The notes: generated by a model not told the origin, from the letters alone. 64,000 nt of DNA from Pseudovibrio brasiliensis (GCF_018282095.1 NZ_CP074126.1:3080341-3144340), one strand, 5' to 3'. Shown: positions 1 to 8,453, numbered from the stretch's first letter. A program made the numbers and translations.

Positions 1-7
1 TTATGAG

Positions 8-1273
8 CTAGTTGAACCAGACAGCGAAGGCGCCAAAGTTCCTGCTTAAAGGGCGGCTTAAGGTGCGCATGAAGTCACCATCCCAGACTTCACCTTGCTC
101 GATGTAGTTCACGGCGTTTGGTCCGGTGATGAAGAGAACAAGATCGAAGCTCTCTGCTGTTTCAAAGAACGACTTCATATTGATCCCGCCGTCAAACACC
201 ATATGAGGGATCAACACTTCACCATTCAGAACTTTTTCTGAGGCTTTCACAGCTTCTAGCCAGCTGTCGATGGTTTGCTGTGTGACAGGGAGAGTCTGAA
301 ATGGGCTTGTCTGGTTGGGGTTTGGGAGCCATTCGTGGTCGTTGTCGGTTTCTTTTTGAATGAGCTCCCAGGTTTCATAGTTCGTTTGCATAACCTGCAG
401 CAGATTCTGACGGGTTGCTTTGAGGCGATCGGGGTTCTCTACTGTCCAGTTGATAGAATGCAGGAAGGTGATTGGGGTTGCGAGTGCACCCAAATCACGT
501 GGATCGCCTACTTTTCCTTTTTCCTGCAGCTGTTTGCCATAGGTGGTGGCATCCGAACCAAAGACGCTATGGAACGTCATGTCATAGGTGCTCTCATAAT
601 CGAATGCGAGCAGGAAATTGCCTACTGACATGAGAAGGTTAGAGTAGCCTTGCAACCACTTTGCGTCTGCCAGATCAAAGGTGATAGGAAACGTTGTTGT
701 ATCATCCTCAAGTGTGAATGGGCTGCGTCTTGAAAGGCTTGAGAGGATTTCTGCGAGGTTTTCGTAGGGTTCAATGGTGCCGCTGTTGTCTGCATCCAGA
801 TTGATCTTCAGAAGGTCAACTTGCAGTTTGACTGGTTGATCAGAGATGCCTGTCAGAGTGTCGTTGGCTTCTTTCAGCTGAGCGACGAACCCTTCCAGCA
901 TCTCCCGCGTTTTTTGATAGGAGACTGGCTCCGGGGTTGGATTGGGGGCGACTGGAACGCGGAAAATCGGAAGGAATGCGCGTAGGCTTCTGTTGGGTGA
1001 AGTGTTTCCTGCACCGTACCTGTAAAGATCCTGCTGCAGACCTTGAAGGGCGTTCAGGAACTGAAGGGCGCCTAAAGCGAGTTTGGCCTGATTGTTTTCA
1101 GGATTCTGTGCAGTGTTTTTGCTGAATGTGGCAATGCCGGTCTGGTAGTCAGCTGCCTCGATGATCTCATTGAAATCAATGGTATAATCAGTTTTTGAGA
1201 GGGCTTGCGTCGGTAGAAGTGCCGTGGCTGCGGATAAAGAAAGTGCAGTCAGGCGGGATTTGAGAAAATTCAT
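8..1273 (-). CDS. Secreted protein of unknown function with an EF-hand-like loop
   Basis: This is a 421-residue protein that I do not recognise. Residues 1-26 form a signal peptide (basic start, hydrophobic core, ALS before the likely cut), so it is probably exported. Near residue 160 the string DADNSGTIEPYE fits a canonical EF-hand calcium loop with acidic residues at positions 1, 3 and 12 and the central glycine. No partner EF-hand is obvious. The rest looks mostly helical. The ATG is preceded by AGGAGAG at good spacing. The gene is complete and ends eight bases from the window edge, so its downstream neighbour is not visible. Secretion and calcium binding are inferences from sequence; the role is unknown. 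Confidence 0.85.
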   Translation of the reverse strand: MNFLKSRLTALSLSAATALLPTQALSKTDYTIDFNEIIEAADYQTGIATFSKNTAQNPENNQAKLALGALQFLNALQGLQQDLYRYGAGNTSPNRSLRAFLPIFRVPVAPNPTPEPVSYQKTREMLEGFVAQLKEANDTLTGISDQPVKLQVDLLKINLDADNSGTIEPYENLAEILSSLSRRSPFTLEDDTTTFPITFDLADAKWLQGYSNLLMSVGNFLLAFDYESTYDMTFHSVFGSDATTYGKQLQEKGKVGDPRDLGALATPITFLHSINWTVENPDRLKATRQNLLQVMQTNYETWELIQKETDNDHEWLPNPNQTSPFQTLPVTQQTIDSWLEAVKASEKVLNGEVLIPHMVFDGGINMKSFFETAESFDLVLFITGPNAVNYIEQGEVWDGDFMRTLSRPLSRNFGAFAVWFN

Positions 1274-1433
1274 AAAGTCTCTCCTAAAGGTCTACCTATT
1301 AGATATGGGAATTGATGTTTTTTTTATGGCTTGCAATCTAAGGCTGTGGCGAGGCTGGGCAGTGTTGCCGGTTTCGTCGTCTGAAACGAAAAGGCTTTGC
1401 TTGTGAAGGCTTTAAGCGCACCGGGAGATAGCA

Positions 1434-1703
1434 ATGAAGACCACACACTTTTCCATCACGGGATTGGTGCAGGGTGTTGGCTATCGGGCCTGGCTTTATA
1501 AAAAGGCCGGGATGCTGGGTGTATCGGGTTGGTGCAAGAACAATGAAGACGGATCAGTGGAGGCAGTTGTTACCGGTGATCCGGAAAAAGTGGACGCCTT
1601 GCTGATGGCTGTTCAGCAAGGCCCTGTTGGTGCAGAAGTTGAAGCGGTCACGCTTTTGGGTGAAGCCCCTGAAGAGAAGGGCTCGTTCCGCATCGAGTAC
1701 TAG
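1434..1703 (+). CDS. acyP: Acylphosphatase
   Basis: This 89-residue protein has the usual acylphosphatase length and fold signature. Acylphosphatases hydrolyse the carboxyl-phosphate bond of acyl phosphates in the cytoplasm. The N-terminal motif GLVQGVGYRAW carries the phosphate-binding arginine (R18). The following GWCKNNEDGSVEA carries the catalytic asparagine (N36). A GGGAGAT ribosome site lies just before the ATG. It converges with lipB with no intergenic base: its TAG ends at 1703 and the lipB stop begins at 1704. A bidirectional terminator is therefore not visible between them. It is probably a monocistronic housekeeping gene. Confidence 0.95.
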   Translation: MKTTHFSITGLVQGVGYRAWLYKKAGMLGVSGWCKNNEDGSVEAVVTGDPEKVDALLMAVQQGPVGAEVEAVTLLGEAPEEKGSFRIEY

Positions 1704-2441
1704 TTATTCACCCTCTGGCTTTTGCGCCAAACCGGATGGACCGATGGAATGCGTGGGGCCGAAGATCTCTTCGAACTGCTCGCGCAGAATGATATCCACC
1801 TCAGGCATCGTGAGCGGCAAGCCCAGATCAACGAAGCTGGTGACGCCATGCTTTTGCACGCCGCAGGGGACAATGCCGGTGAAATGTTCCAGATCTGGGT
1901 CGACGTTCAAAGAGATGCCGTGGAAGGTTACCCACTTGCGCAGGCGGATGCCGATGGCTGCGATTTTGTCTTCAACATCCTTGCCTTTTTCAGGTCGCTG
2001 AACCCAGACGCCAACGCGATCTTCCCGTCTTTCCCCGCGCACGTGATGCTGCCACAGAGTGTCGATGAGCCATTTTTCCAGTGCTGCCACGAACGCGCGG
2101 ACGTCTTGCTGGCGGCGCTTTAAATCGAGCATAACATAAGCAACACGTTGTCCCGGACCGTGATAAGTATACTGCCCTCCGCGGCCCGTTTCATATACCG
2201 GGAAGCGATCTTTGGCGATCAGGTCAACAGGATCGGCGCTTGTGCCTGCAGTATAAAGAGGCGGATGCTCCAGAAGCCAGACGCGTTCGTTGGCTTCGCC
2301 AGCAGCGATCGCGGCAACGCGCTCTTCCATTTCCTTTTGTGCAATTTCATAGGGTATCAGCTCGTCATCGATCACCCATTCAACAGGGGGAGATCCTTCT
2401 AAGGGGAAGAAGTCTGTTTTAAGGGTTTGACGATCAGCCAT
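1704..2441 (-). CDS. lipB: Octanoyl-[acyl-carrier-protein]:protein octanoyltransferase LipB
   Basis: LipB moves the octanoyl group from acyl carrier protein to the lipoyl domains of enzymes such as pyruvate dehydrogenase, the first step of lipoate synthesis. The 245-residue protein shows the family motifs in order: [13 protein letters not shown] (substrate-binding loop), the lysine in KIAAIGIR near residue 157, FHGISLNV, and the cysteine in GIVPCGV near residue 190. Lysine and cysteine form the catalytic dyad of this family. Length and motifs are normal. The start ATG has GGGATAA upstream. It is transcribed towards acyP and away from the FliN-like gene. Confidence 0.97.
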   Translation of the reverse strand: MADRQTLKTDFFPLEGSPPVEWVIDDELIPYEIAQKEMEERVAAIAAGEANERVWLLEHPPLYTAGTSADPVDLIAKDRFPVYETGRGGQYTYHGPGQRVAYVMLDLKRRQQDVRAFVAALEKWLIDTLWQHHVRGERREDRVGVWVQRPEKGKDVEDKIAAIGIRLRKWVTFHGISLNVDPDLEHFTGIVPCGVQKHGVTSFVDLGLPLTMPEVDIILREQFEEIFGPTHSIGPSGLAQKPEGE

Positions 2442-2584
2442 GTTGTTATCCCAAAATGATCTGCGGATTTCGGTTAGTTGGTTTGCCCTAATGAGATGTA
2501 AGCGTCTACACTAAAAATAACAGGGCACCAACTCACAGAGTAGGGACTGGTGCATTTTATTCCCTCAGATGGAGGCAGACAGAG

Positions 2585-2851
2585 ATGAACAGGTTCGATG
2601 ATATCTCCGTCGATATTTCGGTGGTGCTGGGTAAATCTGAAATGCCAGTGCACCAATTGTTGCGCATGGGACGTGGAGCGGTGATTGAGCTGGACACCCA
2701 TGAAGCGGACGATGTGACGATTTTGGCAAACAGTACCCCGGTTGCGGAAGGCCAAGTGACTGTGGTTGGCGATAAAGTTGGCATTGTTATTACAAAGGTT
2801 CTGCAGCGCGCTGTGGATATGCGGCCCGTAAACATGGATGATCGCATCTGA
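2585..2851 (+). CDS. FliN/SpoA-domain flagellar motor switch protein
   Basis: This 88-residue protein is almost entirely a SpoA (FliM/FliN C-terminal) domain, with the typical VDISVVLGKSEMPVHQLL start, the GAVIEL turn and VVGDKVGIVITKVL. FliN forms the lower C-ring of the flagellar switch and helps bind the export apparatus. Typical FliN proteins carry an N-terminal extension that is missing here. The gene also stands alone rather than in a flagellar operon, so it may be an accessory FliN paralogue. GGAGG lies at good distance from the ATG. I am sure of the domain and less sure that it is the main fliN. Confidence 0.9.
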   Translation: MNRFDDISVDISVVLGKSEMPVHQLLRMGRGAVIELDTHEADDVTILANSTPVAEGQVTVVGDKVGIVITKVLQRAVDMRPVNMDDRI

Positions 2852-2938
2852 AATATCTCGTGCAGTGGATAAGTGCCCGTCTAAAAGAGGTTTTTTCGAT
2901 TTTTTTCCTCTGCGCTGTGAATTTTTGAAAAAGGGTAC

Positions 2939-2967
2939 TTGCGCAGGTTCGAGGGGTTGGCTATATC
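2939..2967 (+). promoter_or_regulatory. Probable promoter of tRNA-Leu
   Basis: TTGCGC (2939-2944) and TATATC (2962-2967) are separated by 17 bases, about 65 bases upstream of the tRNA 5' end. This fits a housekeeping sigma promoter. It is read from sequence only. Confidence 0.5.
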
Positions 2968-3031
2968 ACCGCTCACCAGCCGACGGGGCGAGGCCAACGA
3001 GCCAAACAAACCGGAGGCAAGCCAAGGTTTT

Positions 3032-3118
3032 GCGGCCGTGGCGGAATTGGTAGACGCGCAGCGTTGAGGTCGCTGTGGGGTAACTCCCGTGGAAGTTCGA
3101 GTCTTCTCGGCCGCACCA
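3032..3118 (+). tRNA. tRNA-Leu (anticodon GAG)
   Basis: The 87-base gene folds as a class II tRNA. The acceptor stem pairs GCGGCCG with CGGCCGC, followed by an encoded ACCA end. The anticodon stem CAGCG/CGCTG encloses loop TTGAGGT, giving anticodon GAG. There is a long variable arm and a T-arm GAAG/CTTC with loop TTCGAGT. Its 3' end from the T-loop onward is duplicated at 38174-38195, showing that it is the attachment site of the prophage. The copy here is intact because the phage restores the 3' end. Confidence 0.97.
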
Positions 3119-3119
3119 A
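3098..3119 (+). other. attL core (22 bp)
   Basis: The 22 bases from the tRNA T-loop to one base past CCA are identical to 38174-38195. Crossover within this core leaves a working tRNA on the left. Confidence 0.93.
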
Positions 3120-3120
3120 C

Positions 3121-3167
3121 CGGCGCTTTGCTAAGTGATTGATATTACTTAGCAAAGCGCCGTTTTT
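3121..3167 (+). terminator. Phage-supplied terminator downstream of tRNA-Leu
   Basis: A perfect 16-bp stem (3121-3136 with 3147-3162) encloses a 10-base loop and is followed by TTTTT. It lies just inside attL. It replaces the host terminator that integration moved to 38199-38228. Confidence 0.9.
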
Positions 3168-3197
3168 GTTTTTGCGGGTTTACTAAACCGCACTTTT

Positions 3198-3233
3198 TGC
3201 CCTACAAATTGCCCTACAAACTGCCCTACATTT
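3198..3233 (+). repeat. Three tandem 12-bp repeats, left arm-type sites
   Basis: Three direct copies of TGCCCTACAAAT-like units lie at 3198-3209, 3210-3221 and 3222-3233, with exact 12-base period. A matching array in the same orientation lies at 38087-38122 near attR. Their position next to both attachment cores and just before the integrase gene suggests integrase arm-binding sites, and perhaps autoregulation of int. Confidence 0.75.
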
Positions 3234-3249
3234 GCAAATTGGGGGTTTT

Positions 3250-4611
3250 ATGCAGGGGTCAGACAAATACCTGAAGTTGCGGGGTAGTCGCTGGTACTAC
3301 ATCAGGCGCGTGCCTAAAAAGGTTGCGCATTTAGACCAACGCGGCAAAATTGAACTCTCTCTTGAAACATCATCCCTAGAAGAAGCCTGTGCGCGGCGCG
3401 ATGCACTTGCAGAAGCTGATAGGCTCTATTGGTTGTCTCTGCAGGGCGGCGGTGAAGCTGTGCTGGATGTTGCTGATGCAAACTATAAGGCAGCGCAGCA
3501 TCGTGCGCTTGCGCTTGGTTTTGTGTTTAAGCCAGCCTATGAGCTGGAAGCGGCCCCCGTGGTGGATGTGGTGGCGCGTGCATTGGCGTTGGTAGGGCGG
3601 CCTGAGGCTGGTTTGCAATCTGATGCGCAGGCATTGCTTGGCACTGCGAAACGCCCTTCTGTGACGGTTTCTAAGGCTATGGAAGTTTATTTGGCTGAGA
3701 TTGCACCGGATGAGCAAAAGGGCATGAGTGCGGCTCAGAAAAAGAGCTATGAGAAAGTCAAAAACCGGGCTGTGAGCAACTTTATCAAGATTGTTGGCGA
3801 TAAAGACCTGGAAGAGGTGACCCGTGAGGATGCCTTGCAGTTTTTTAACTGGTGGCAAGATCGTGTGACCGGCAAGGGAGGGGAGAAGCCTCTTTCCGGC
3901 AATTCCGCCAATCGCGATGTTGGCAATATGCGCAAGCTCTACAGTGCCTATTTTGAGAGGGTCGGGGAGGAAGAGCGAGAGAATCCCTTTAGAAACCTCA
4001 ATTTCCGCAGTCCCAAAGCCTTGCGGCAGGATGTGCCGCCTTTCCCTGCCTCCTGGATACAGCAAAAAATTCTTGAACCTGGGGCGTTGGCCTCGCTTAA
4101 CAGGGATGCAGCGCTGATTGTGCTGGCTTGCATTGAAACCGGTTGTCGCCCTTCCGAGCTTTGCAATATTTCCGCACAGCAGATCCATCTTGATGCCAAG
4201 GTGCCTTATATCTCCATCAAGTTTAAGCCGGATCGCGCCATTAAAACGGAATCCAGCGTGCGCGATATTCCTTTGGTTGGTGTGTCTTATGAGGCGATGA
4301 AACGGGCACCTGAGGGCTTTCCGCGCTATGTGGACAAGGAAAACAACTTTTCTGCAACGGCTATGAAGGCTTTCCGGCGGGCGAAGCTGTTGCCCTCTGA
4401 AAACCACCGGATTTATTCGCTGCGCCATGCTTTTGAAACCCGCATGAAAGAAGCTAAGCTGGACTATGAGCTGCGCTGCCTGTTGATGGGGCATGCTATT
4501 GACCGGCCGGAATACGGGGATGGTGGATCTATGGCGTATCGGGCAGGGGAGTTGAGGAAGATCCAGCTTGGTTTTTCTATGAAACTGTTTGATAGGTTGA
4601 ATGTGAAGTAG
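3250..4611 (+). CDS. int: Phage tyrosine-recombinase integrase
   Basis: This 453-residue site-specific recombinase should catalyse insertion and excision at the tRNA-Leu 3' end. The N-terminus (KYLKLRGSRWYYIRRVP) resembles the DUF6538 domain seen at the start of many alphaproteobacterial phage integrases. A SAM-like core-binding region follows at about residues 140-250. The catalytic domain shows ETGCRPSEL (first arginine), YSLRHAFETRM (box II arginine and histidine, with tyrosine in place of the first histidine), LLMGH, and the nucleophile tyrosine in RPEYGDGG. I chose ATG 3250, which follows GGGGG, over an upstream TTG at 3232 that lies inside the repeat array. The leader overlaps the arm-type repeats, so bound integrase could block its own promoter. 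Confidence 0.93.
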   Translation: MQGSDKYLKLRGSRWYYIRRVPKKVAHLDQRGKIELSLETSSLEEACARRDALAEADRLYWLSLQGGGEAVLDVADANYKAAQHRALALGFVFKPAYELEAAPVVDVVARALALVGRPEAGLQSDAQALLGTAKRPSVTVSKAMEVYLAEIAPDEQKGMSAAQKKSYEKVKNRAVSNFIKIVGDKDLEEVTREDALQFFNWWQDRVTGKGGEKPLSGNSANRDVGNMRKLYSAYFERVGEEERENPFRNLNFRSPKALRQDVPPFPASWIQQKILEPGALASLNRDAALIVLACIETGCRPSELCNISAQQIHLDAKVPYISIKFKPDRAIKTESSVRDIPLVGVSYEAMKRAPEGFPRYVDKENNFSATAMKAFRRAKLLPSENHRIYSLRHAFETRMKEAKLDYELRCLLMGHAIDRPEYGDGGSMAYRAGELRKIQLGFSMKLFDRLNVK

Positions 4612-4890
4612 TGCTAGTTCTTTCTGGTCGGATTGAGTTGTTAGAGTTGCCCGCTTTTCCGAGGGCTGACTATAGGTTGATATGTGGCGTCTAGTCGTTC
4701 TAGGCATCAAGCGCCCTATGACCAAACTATCTCCAGCGCCTTCAGCGCTGAGGGTATATCTCCCCCCAAAAAACTGATAGCGCCTACAGGCCGCAAAATA
4801 CTTGTGTGCCTCAACTAAAGGTGGACAGAATTAATCCGACATGCTTCTATAGAGTTATATTTAAGTTAAATTGTATTGGGTTAAGCAAAT

Positions 4891-6318
4891 ATGAAGAAGT
4901 TACTGAGGTCAGCATTAAGTTACACGATACTTTTGTGCACCTTAACCCTTAGTGTTCTCATCGTCCTGCTTTCCGATAGTCTTCATACTAAATTCGAGAG
5001 TCGAGTTGTTTACTACTCTGACGGAAAGTTTTCGTACGTCAGGAATCAAGGTGTAGCTCTAAAGCCAGCTTTTGATGTCAAAAGGTATCTGCTGTCTAGA
5101 TATCCTGCGGCACCTAGAGCAGCGCCCGATTATTTTGATGATGAGCAGAAGCTGCGTCACAATAATACCATTGAACTGAAAAAAGCTGCGTATAGGGCAT
5201 TTTTTACAGGTAACTTAGCTTTAGCTGAAACCGCATTTAAGAATTTAAGCTGGAGGGGTAGCCCTCCCTTCTTTGCATCATCCGTCGAACTGTCTGAAGA
5301 GGATTACGATTACTGGTTAGAAGATATCGCATATCACTATGCCAAATACGATGTTCAACAGGTTGTTGATGCGCTTGATACAACATTCCTCCTTACTGCA
5401 TTTCTTTTTGATCGCATGGGGCGATCGGAAGACGCTATGCACTATTATCGGCAGTATGCAAATCTCCTTAGCTTTGCGGAGACACCGTTCTCGGGGCGAT
5501 CCAATTTCCATCTTGCTCGCAGAAAATCCGCAGTCAAAGCTCGATTGTTTGTGCTGTCTAGAAAGTTTGAGCGGCCCAAAGAGTACGATGAAAATTCCTA
5601 TTATTTGACTTTGGTTTCGATGTTCGTTGAGGAAACTTTAGATCTTCCCTTCTTTAGGAAATATGTAGCAAATGGCTATGGAGTGACAGCGGCCTACTCG
5701 AAGGGGCGTATTGTTTTACCCAGCTTCGATGAAGGAGAGCAGCACGATTCTGAACCGGGCTTTGAGCATAGTGAGCTCGATTATAAGGGGTTGTACACGC
5801 CAAAGTCTTATCCAGCGAAATTCACCCCCGATAATGCAGTCCTCAAAAGCGGCTTACTTCACGATAACGTCCGATTGATGCTTAACCTTGAAAACTGTTC
5901 TGCGTTGGTAGGGTCTTCCAATCTCTGGACCGCTGCAAAGTGCGATCATTTTGTTCAAAGAGGTAGAGACCTTGAGGAAAAAGTTTTGACGCCATTCCTT
6001 GAATTCAAAAAGTACAGGTATTTTTTGAACGGAATCGCTGAGGAAATTAAGAAGCTTCCTTGGGGAGAAGAGTTGGACTCAGAGCGGAAAGAAGCAATTC
6101 TCTTGCGATTTGAAACTCTTGAGCCAGTGTTGCGTCAGTTCCATGAGTTCCTTTTAGATGATTTACTTTTTCTGACACATAATTCTTTGCATCGACTTGG
6201 CGATGAAGGAGCCGCTGTAAAGATGCTATGTGAAGTGGCCAAAGGTGACCCGAGATCCAGTGACTACTCACATGTTGCCAAGCTTAAGGTAAAAGCCCAG
6301 GGAGTTACTTGCAGATGA
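4891..6318 (+). CDS. Membrane-anchored protein of unknown function with TPR-like repeats (cargo gene A)
   Basis: I do not recognise this 475-residue protein. Residues 4-28 form one hydrophobic segment after a short basic start (signal anchor), so most of the protein is probably periplasmic. Around residues 105-125 (AYRAFFTGNLALAETAF) and 170-195 (LFDRMGRSEDAMHYYRQYA) the sequence resembles helical TPR-like repeats. No enzyme motif is evident. Base composition is more AT-rich than the phage structural genes. It lies between the integrase and the early operon, the usual place for lysogenic cargo. Its stop overlaps the next start in ATGA, so the two genes are translationally coupled. A membrane exclusion or defence role is a guess from position only. 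Confidence 0.8.
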   Translation: MKKLLRSALSYTILLCTLTLSVLIVLLSDSLHTKFESRVVYYSDGKFSYVRNQGVALKPAFDVKRYLLSRYPAAPRAAPDYFDDEQKLRHNNTIELKKAAYRAFFTGNLALAETAFKNLSWRGSPPFFASSVELSEEDYDYWLEDIAYHYAKYDVQQVVDALDTTFLLTAFLFDRMGRSEDAMHYYRQYANLLSFAETPFSGRSNFHLARRKSAVKARLFVLSRKFERPKEYDENSYYLTLVSMFVEETLDLPFFRKYVANGYGVTAAYSKGRIVLPSFDEGEQHDSEPGFEHSELDYKGLYTPKSYPAKFTPDNAVLKSGLLHDNVRLMLNLENCSALVGSSNLWTAAKCDHFVQRGRDLEEKVLTPFLEFKKYRYFLNGIAEEIKKLPWGEELDSERKEAILLRFETLEPVLRQFHEFLLDDLLFLTHNSLHRLGDEGAAVKMLCEVAKGDPRSSDYSHVAKLKVKAQGVTCR

Positions 6319-7007
6319 ATCTGATCGTTAAAATTACCGCCTTCTTTGTTACGATCGGACTGGCTTTTTCTCATGTAGAAAGTATTGAGCCAATTGCGAT
6401 TAAGTTGTTGGACAAGTTTGGCGTGACCTTTGTCTTCGTACACTTTAGAGATCTTATTATATTGTTAACTTTGGTCGCGCTGATATTAAGCATGCTTCCG
6501 AGCAATTGGATGTTAAAGACTCTAAAAGAGTTGCGTAAGGGTTGGCTTTCAAAGCCGCACTTGGTTGGACTAAGGGTGGTGTACATAGAAGAGATTGCAC
6601 TCGCTTTGGGAGCGGTTTTGCTGGTTTCGGGAGTGTTATTCGGATCATATGCGCATTTAAAGTTTAGCTTTGCGAATTTCGGTCTCAACTATCTTGCTAC
6701 AGAAAGTTGCGACGGTAATCACGCAGTTGTAGTCAGCCGTTCAAAAATCTTGTTGGATGACCAGCTTTGGCGTCGCTATTGGGAAAGAATTGAAAAGGCT
6801 GAGGCTAGATCTATACATCTTAGTAATTGGCAAAAATCTTTTGAGAGCTATCACAAAGCAAATTTTAACACGTTCTCCAATGAACGCAGGAGCGATGTGA
6901 TCTATGAATGGCAGCACTTCTTTGGAAAGGAATCGATTGAAAGACTTCCTCTTTCCGAAGAAGACAAACTGAAAAGTGTAGTTACCGGAAATACGCCAAA
7001 TTGTTGA
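6315..7007 (+). CDS. Multi-pass membrane protein of unknown function (cargo gene B)
   Basis: This 230-residue protein starts at the ATG inside the ATGA overlap with the preceding gene; an in-frame TTG six bases earlier is less likely. It has three probable membrane segments, at about residues 5-22, 46-64 and 95-116, then a soluble charged C-terminal half (RRYWERIEKAEARS and onward) of about 110 residues. No known family is apparent. Coupling to cargo gene A suggests that the two products act together at the inner membrane. Both genes are AT-rich and point the same way as the integrase, and could be expressed in the lysogen. The function is unknown. Confidence 0.8.
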   Translation: MNLIVKITAFFVTIGLAFSHVESIEPIAIKLLDKFGVTFVFVHFRDLIILLTLVALILSMLPSNWMLKTLKELRKGWLSKPHLVGLRVVYIEEIALALGAVLLVSGVLFGSYAHLKFSFANFGLNYLATESCDGNHAVVVSRSKILLDDQLWRRYWERIEKAEARSIHLSNWQKSFESYHKANFNTFSNERRSDVIYEWQHFFGKESIERLPLSEEDKLKSVVTGNTPNC

Positions 7008-7234
7008 GTGGTTTTAATTCTAACTATTTCGAATTGTAACTTAGAAGGTCATACAACTTAATAGAAAGTACAGATCACACTCATTCTTTCCGCTCCTGCG
7101 TTCTGTGGGCCCACTATGATTTATGAATGGGGGCATAATGATCCAGTCGGCCTGAAGGGCGGTTATTGTTCATAGACGAACGAACGGCAGGCAGGTTTGA
7201 CCGTACATCTTGGCTGCTTTCCATTTGCCTCACT

Positions 7235-7471
7235 TTAGGCTCGCTTTGGAGTAGTATGCATGCGTGCCCGAGCCCTTGCCCGTGAAAGGGCATCTTTTTC
7301 TTCTTCCAGTGCGATCAGTTCCCGTTCTATGCGCAGGAAGAAGGGTAGGTAATCCGTGCCGTATTTGTCTACCAGTTTTGCGAAGAGGTTGAGGGCGGTT
7401 TCCAGGTCTTCCCGTGTGGGGAGTGGAGGGGCCGCAGGCAGCTTTGTTTGGTTTTGAGTGTTGGGCTGCAT
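7235..7471 (-). CDS. Small early phage protein, unknown
   Basis: This 78-residue protein has the features of a real gene: a coherent amphipathic helix-rich stretch (REDLETALNLFAKLVDKYG and ELIALEEEKDALSRARAR), ATG start, and a place 36 bases downstream of the GapR-like gene in the leftward operon. The charged C-terminus may form a coiled coil. No family is recognised. A longer frame over the same DNA reads as low-complexity and was not used. It is probably the last gene of the pL transcript. Confidence 0.6.
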   Translation of the reverse strand: MQPNTQNQTKLPAAPPLPTREDLETALNLFAKLVDKYGTDYLPFFLRIERELIALEEEKDALSRARARARMHTTPKRA

Positions 7472-7507
7472 GGCCTGCGCCGCTCCCGTGGCTTTGATCG
7501 CTGAGGC

Positions 7508-8065
7508 TTACTGGTTGTCTTGTGCTGCGAGGAAGGCTGTTTGCATTTGCCAGCCTTGTTCCCATTTTTTGAAGCGCGGGTCTTCGGTCATGTAGAGATT
7601 GTCTGTGACGGCTTTGCCTGCGCTTGCTGCGTCTATGCCAAGCTGTTGGGCTTCGTCCAGATCACCATCCAGCATGCCCAGGGCGTGCATGTAGAGGTCC
7701 AGCATGGATTCCTGTTCTTCGCGTTCTGATGGCTTCTGCTTTTTGATTTTCAGAATTGCCCGCATGGTGGGCACGTCAAACCCGTTGCCCTTGGCTTCTG
7801 CGAAGACGTCTTTGATGTCGTCTGCAATGCCCTTCTTCTCGCCTTCCAGCCGCTCGATGCGATCAAAGAAGCTTTGCAAGTGATCGGCGGCAATGCTGGA
7901 GCTGTTAGACCCGGTTTGCGTTTTGGCTGGCGTTGCCTTTTGGGGAGCGGCCTTTGCCGGAGTTGTTTTCGCCTTAGGCTTGGTGGCTGCAGCTTTGGTG
8001 CTTTGTGCCTGGCTGGTTTCTTCTGGAGCTGAAGCCGCTTCTGGGGTGGTTTTGCGAGGTGCCAT
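7508..8065 (-). CDS. GapR-like (DUF2312) nucleoid protein with a histone H1-like tail
   Basis: The C-terminal half of this 185-residue protein matches the DUF2312 family, whose characterised member GapR of Caulobacter binds overtwisted DNA and helps topoisomerases during replication. Visible family features are FFDRIERLEGEKKGIADDIK, FAEAKGNGFDVPTMR, and a LDLYMHALGM helix. Residues 1-60 form a lysine/alanine/proline-rich low-complexity tail like histone H1, which host GapR proteins (about 90 residues) lack. After the domain comes an extra tail of about 60 residues. ATG 8065 has GAGG eight bases upstream and is preferred to a GTG at 8077. The gene is in the pL-driven operon, so it should be made on induction. 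A role in handling supercoils during phage replication is an inference. Confidence 0.85.
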   Translation of the reverse strand: MAPRKTTPEAASAPEETSQAQSTKAAATKPKAKTTPAKAAPQKATPAKTQTGSNSSSIAADHLQSFFDRIERLEGEKKGIADDIKDVFAEAKGNGFDVPTMRAILKIKKQKPSEREEQESMLDLYMHALGMLDGDLDEAQQLGIDAASAGKAVTDNLYMTEDPRFKKWEQGWQMQTAFLAAQDNQ

Positions 8066-8073
8066 GTTGAACC

Positions 8074-8295
8074 TCACTGAGTTGGAGCTATGGAAAGGGC
8101 GCGGCTTGCTCCGCTGGAAAAGCGGATTGCGATAATTTGCGCAAGTTCGCCGCGTTCACTCAAGGGGAGAGGTGCAGCCTCAACCAGCCGTTCGAGGCTG
8201 AATATTTCTGGCTGCAATAAGCTGTAGTAGCTGGAAAGGCTGTGTGGGCTATTCGGCGTTACGTCCGTTTCTCCCAAGTCAGGTAAAACATGCAT
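8074..8295 (-). CDS. Small early phage protein, first gene of the pL operon
   Basis: This 73-residue protein begins at an ATG with AAGGAAAAGG upstream and ends eight bases before the GapR-like start. It is therefore cotranscribed from pL with the two genes that follow. The sequence is neutral, with no membrane segment or metal motif; the C-terminal part (LSERGELAQIIAIRFS) looks helical. No family is recognised. By position it could be a phage takeover or recombination helper, but nothing in the sequence shows that. Confidence 0.6.
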   Translation of the reverse strand: MHVLPDLGETDVTPNSPHSLSSYYSLLQPEIFSLERLVEAAPLPLSERGELAQIIAIRFSSGASRALSIAPTQ

Positions 8296-8398
8296 TGCCT
8301 TTTCCTTTCGCAATAGAAAGCTTTGGGACTTGTTGTATGGGGAACTGGCCGTTGTTTTTATGCGGCTTCACTTCTTCGTATTCTAGACAGTGTCACTC

Positions 8399-8428
8399 AT
8401 CGTAATTCTAATAAATTTAGAATGTCAA
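8399..8428 (-). promoter_or_regulatory. Leftward early promoter pL
   Basis: Read on the minus strand, TTGACA (8428-8423) and TACGAT (8404-8399) are 18 bases apart. The spacer is occupied by an operator palindrome. The first gene begins about 100 bases downstream. The layout matches pR at 9136-9164. Confidence 0.7.
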
Positions 8429-8453
8429 TATACATTTCTAAATAAATTAGAAA
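8405..8453. promoter_or_regulatory. Left operators (two palindromes)
   Basis: Two perfect inverted repeats with 7-bp arms and 5-base spacers: ATTCTAA-N5-TTAGAAT at 8405-8423 and TTTCTAA-N5-TTAGAAA at 8435-8453. Their centres are 30 bases apart. The same sequence occurs at 9143-9161 beside the cro-like gene, so all are likely bound by the phage repressor. Confidence 0.8.

Noticed and set aside
3198-3233. Possible CRISPR-like repeat
   Set aside because: The units are only 12 bases, directly abutting and without spacers; integrase arm sites explain them better.
3376-4725. 449-codon open frame antisense to the integrase
   Set aside because: It mirrors the codon bias of the integrase gene, shows no family pattern and lacks a ribosome site.
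7230-7565. 111-codon leftward frame over the small early gene
   Set aside because: Low-complexity, arginine/proline-rich translation; the 78-residue frame in the same DNA has helical structure and better position.
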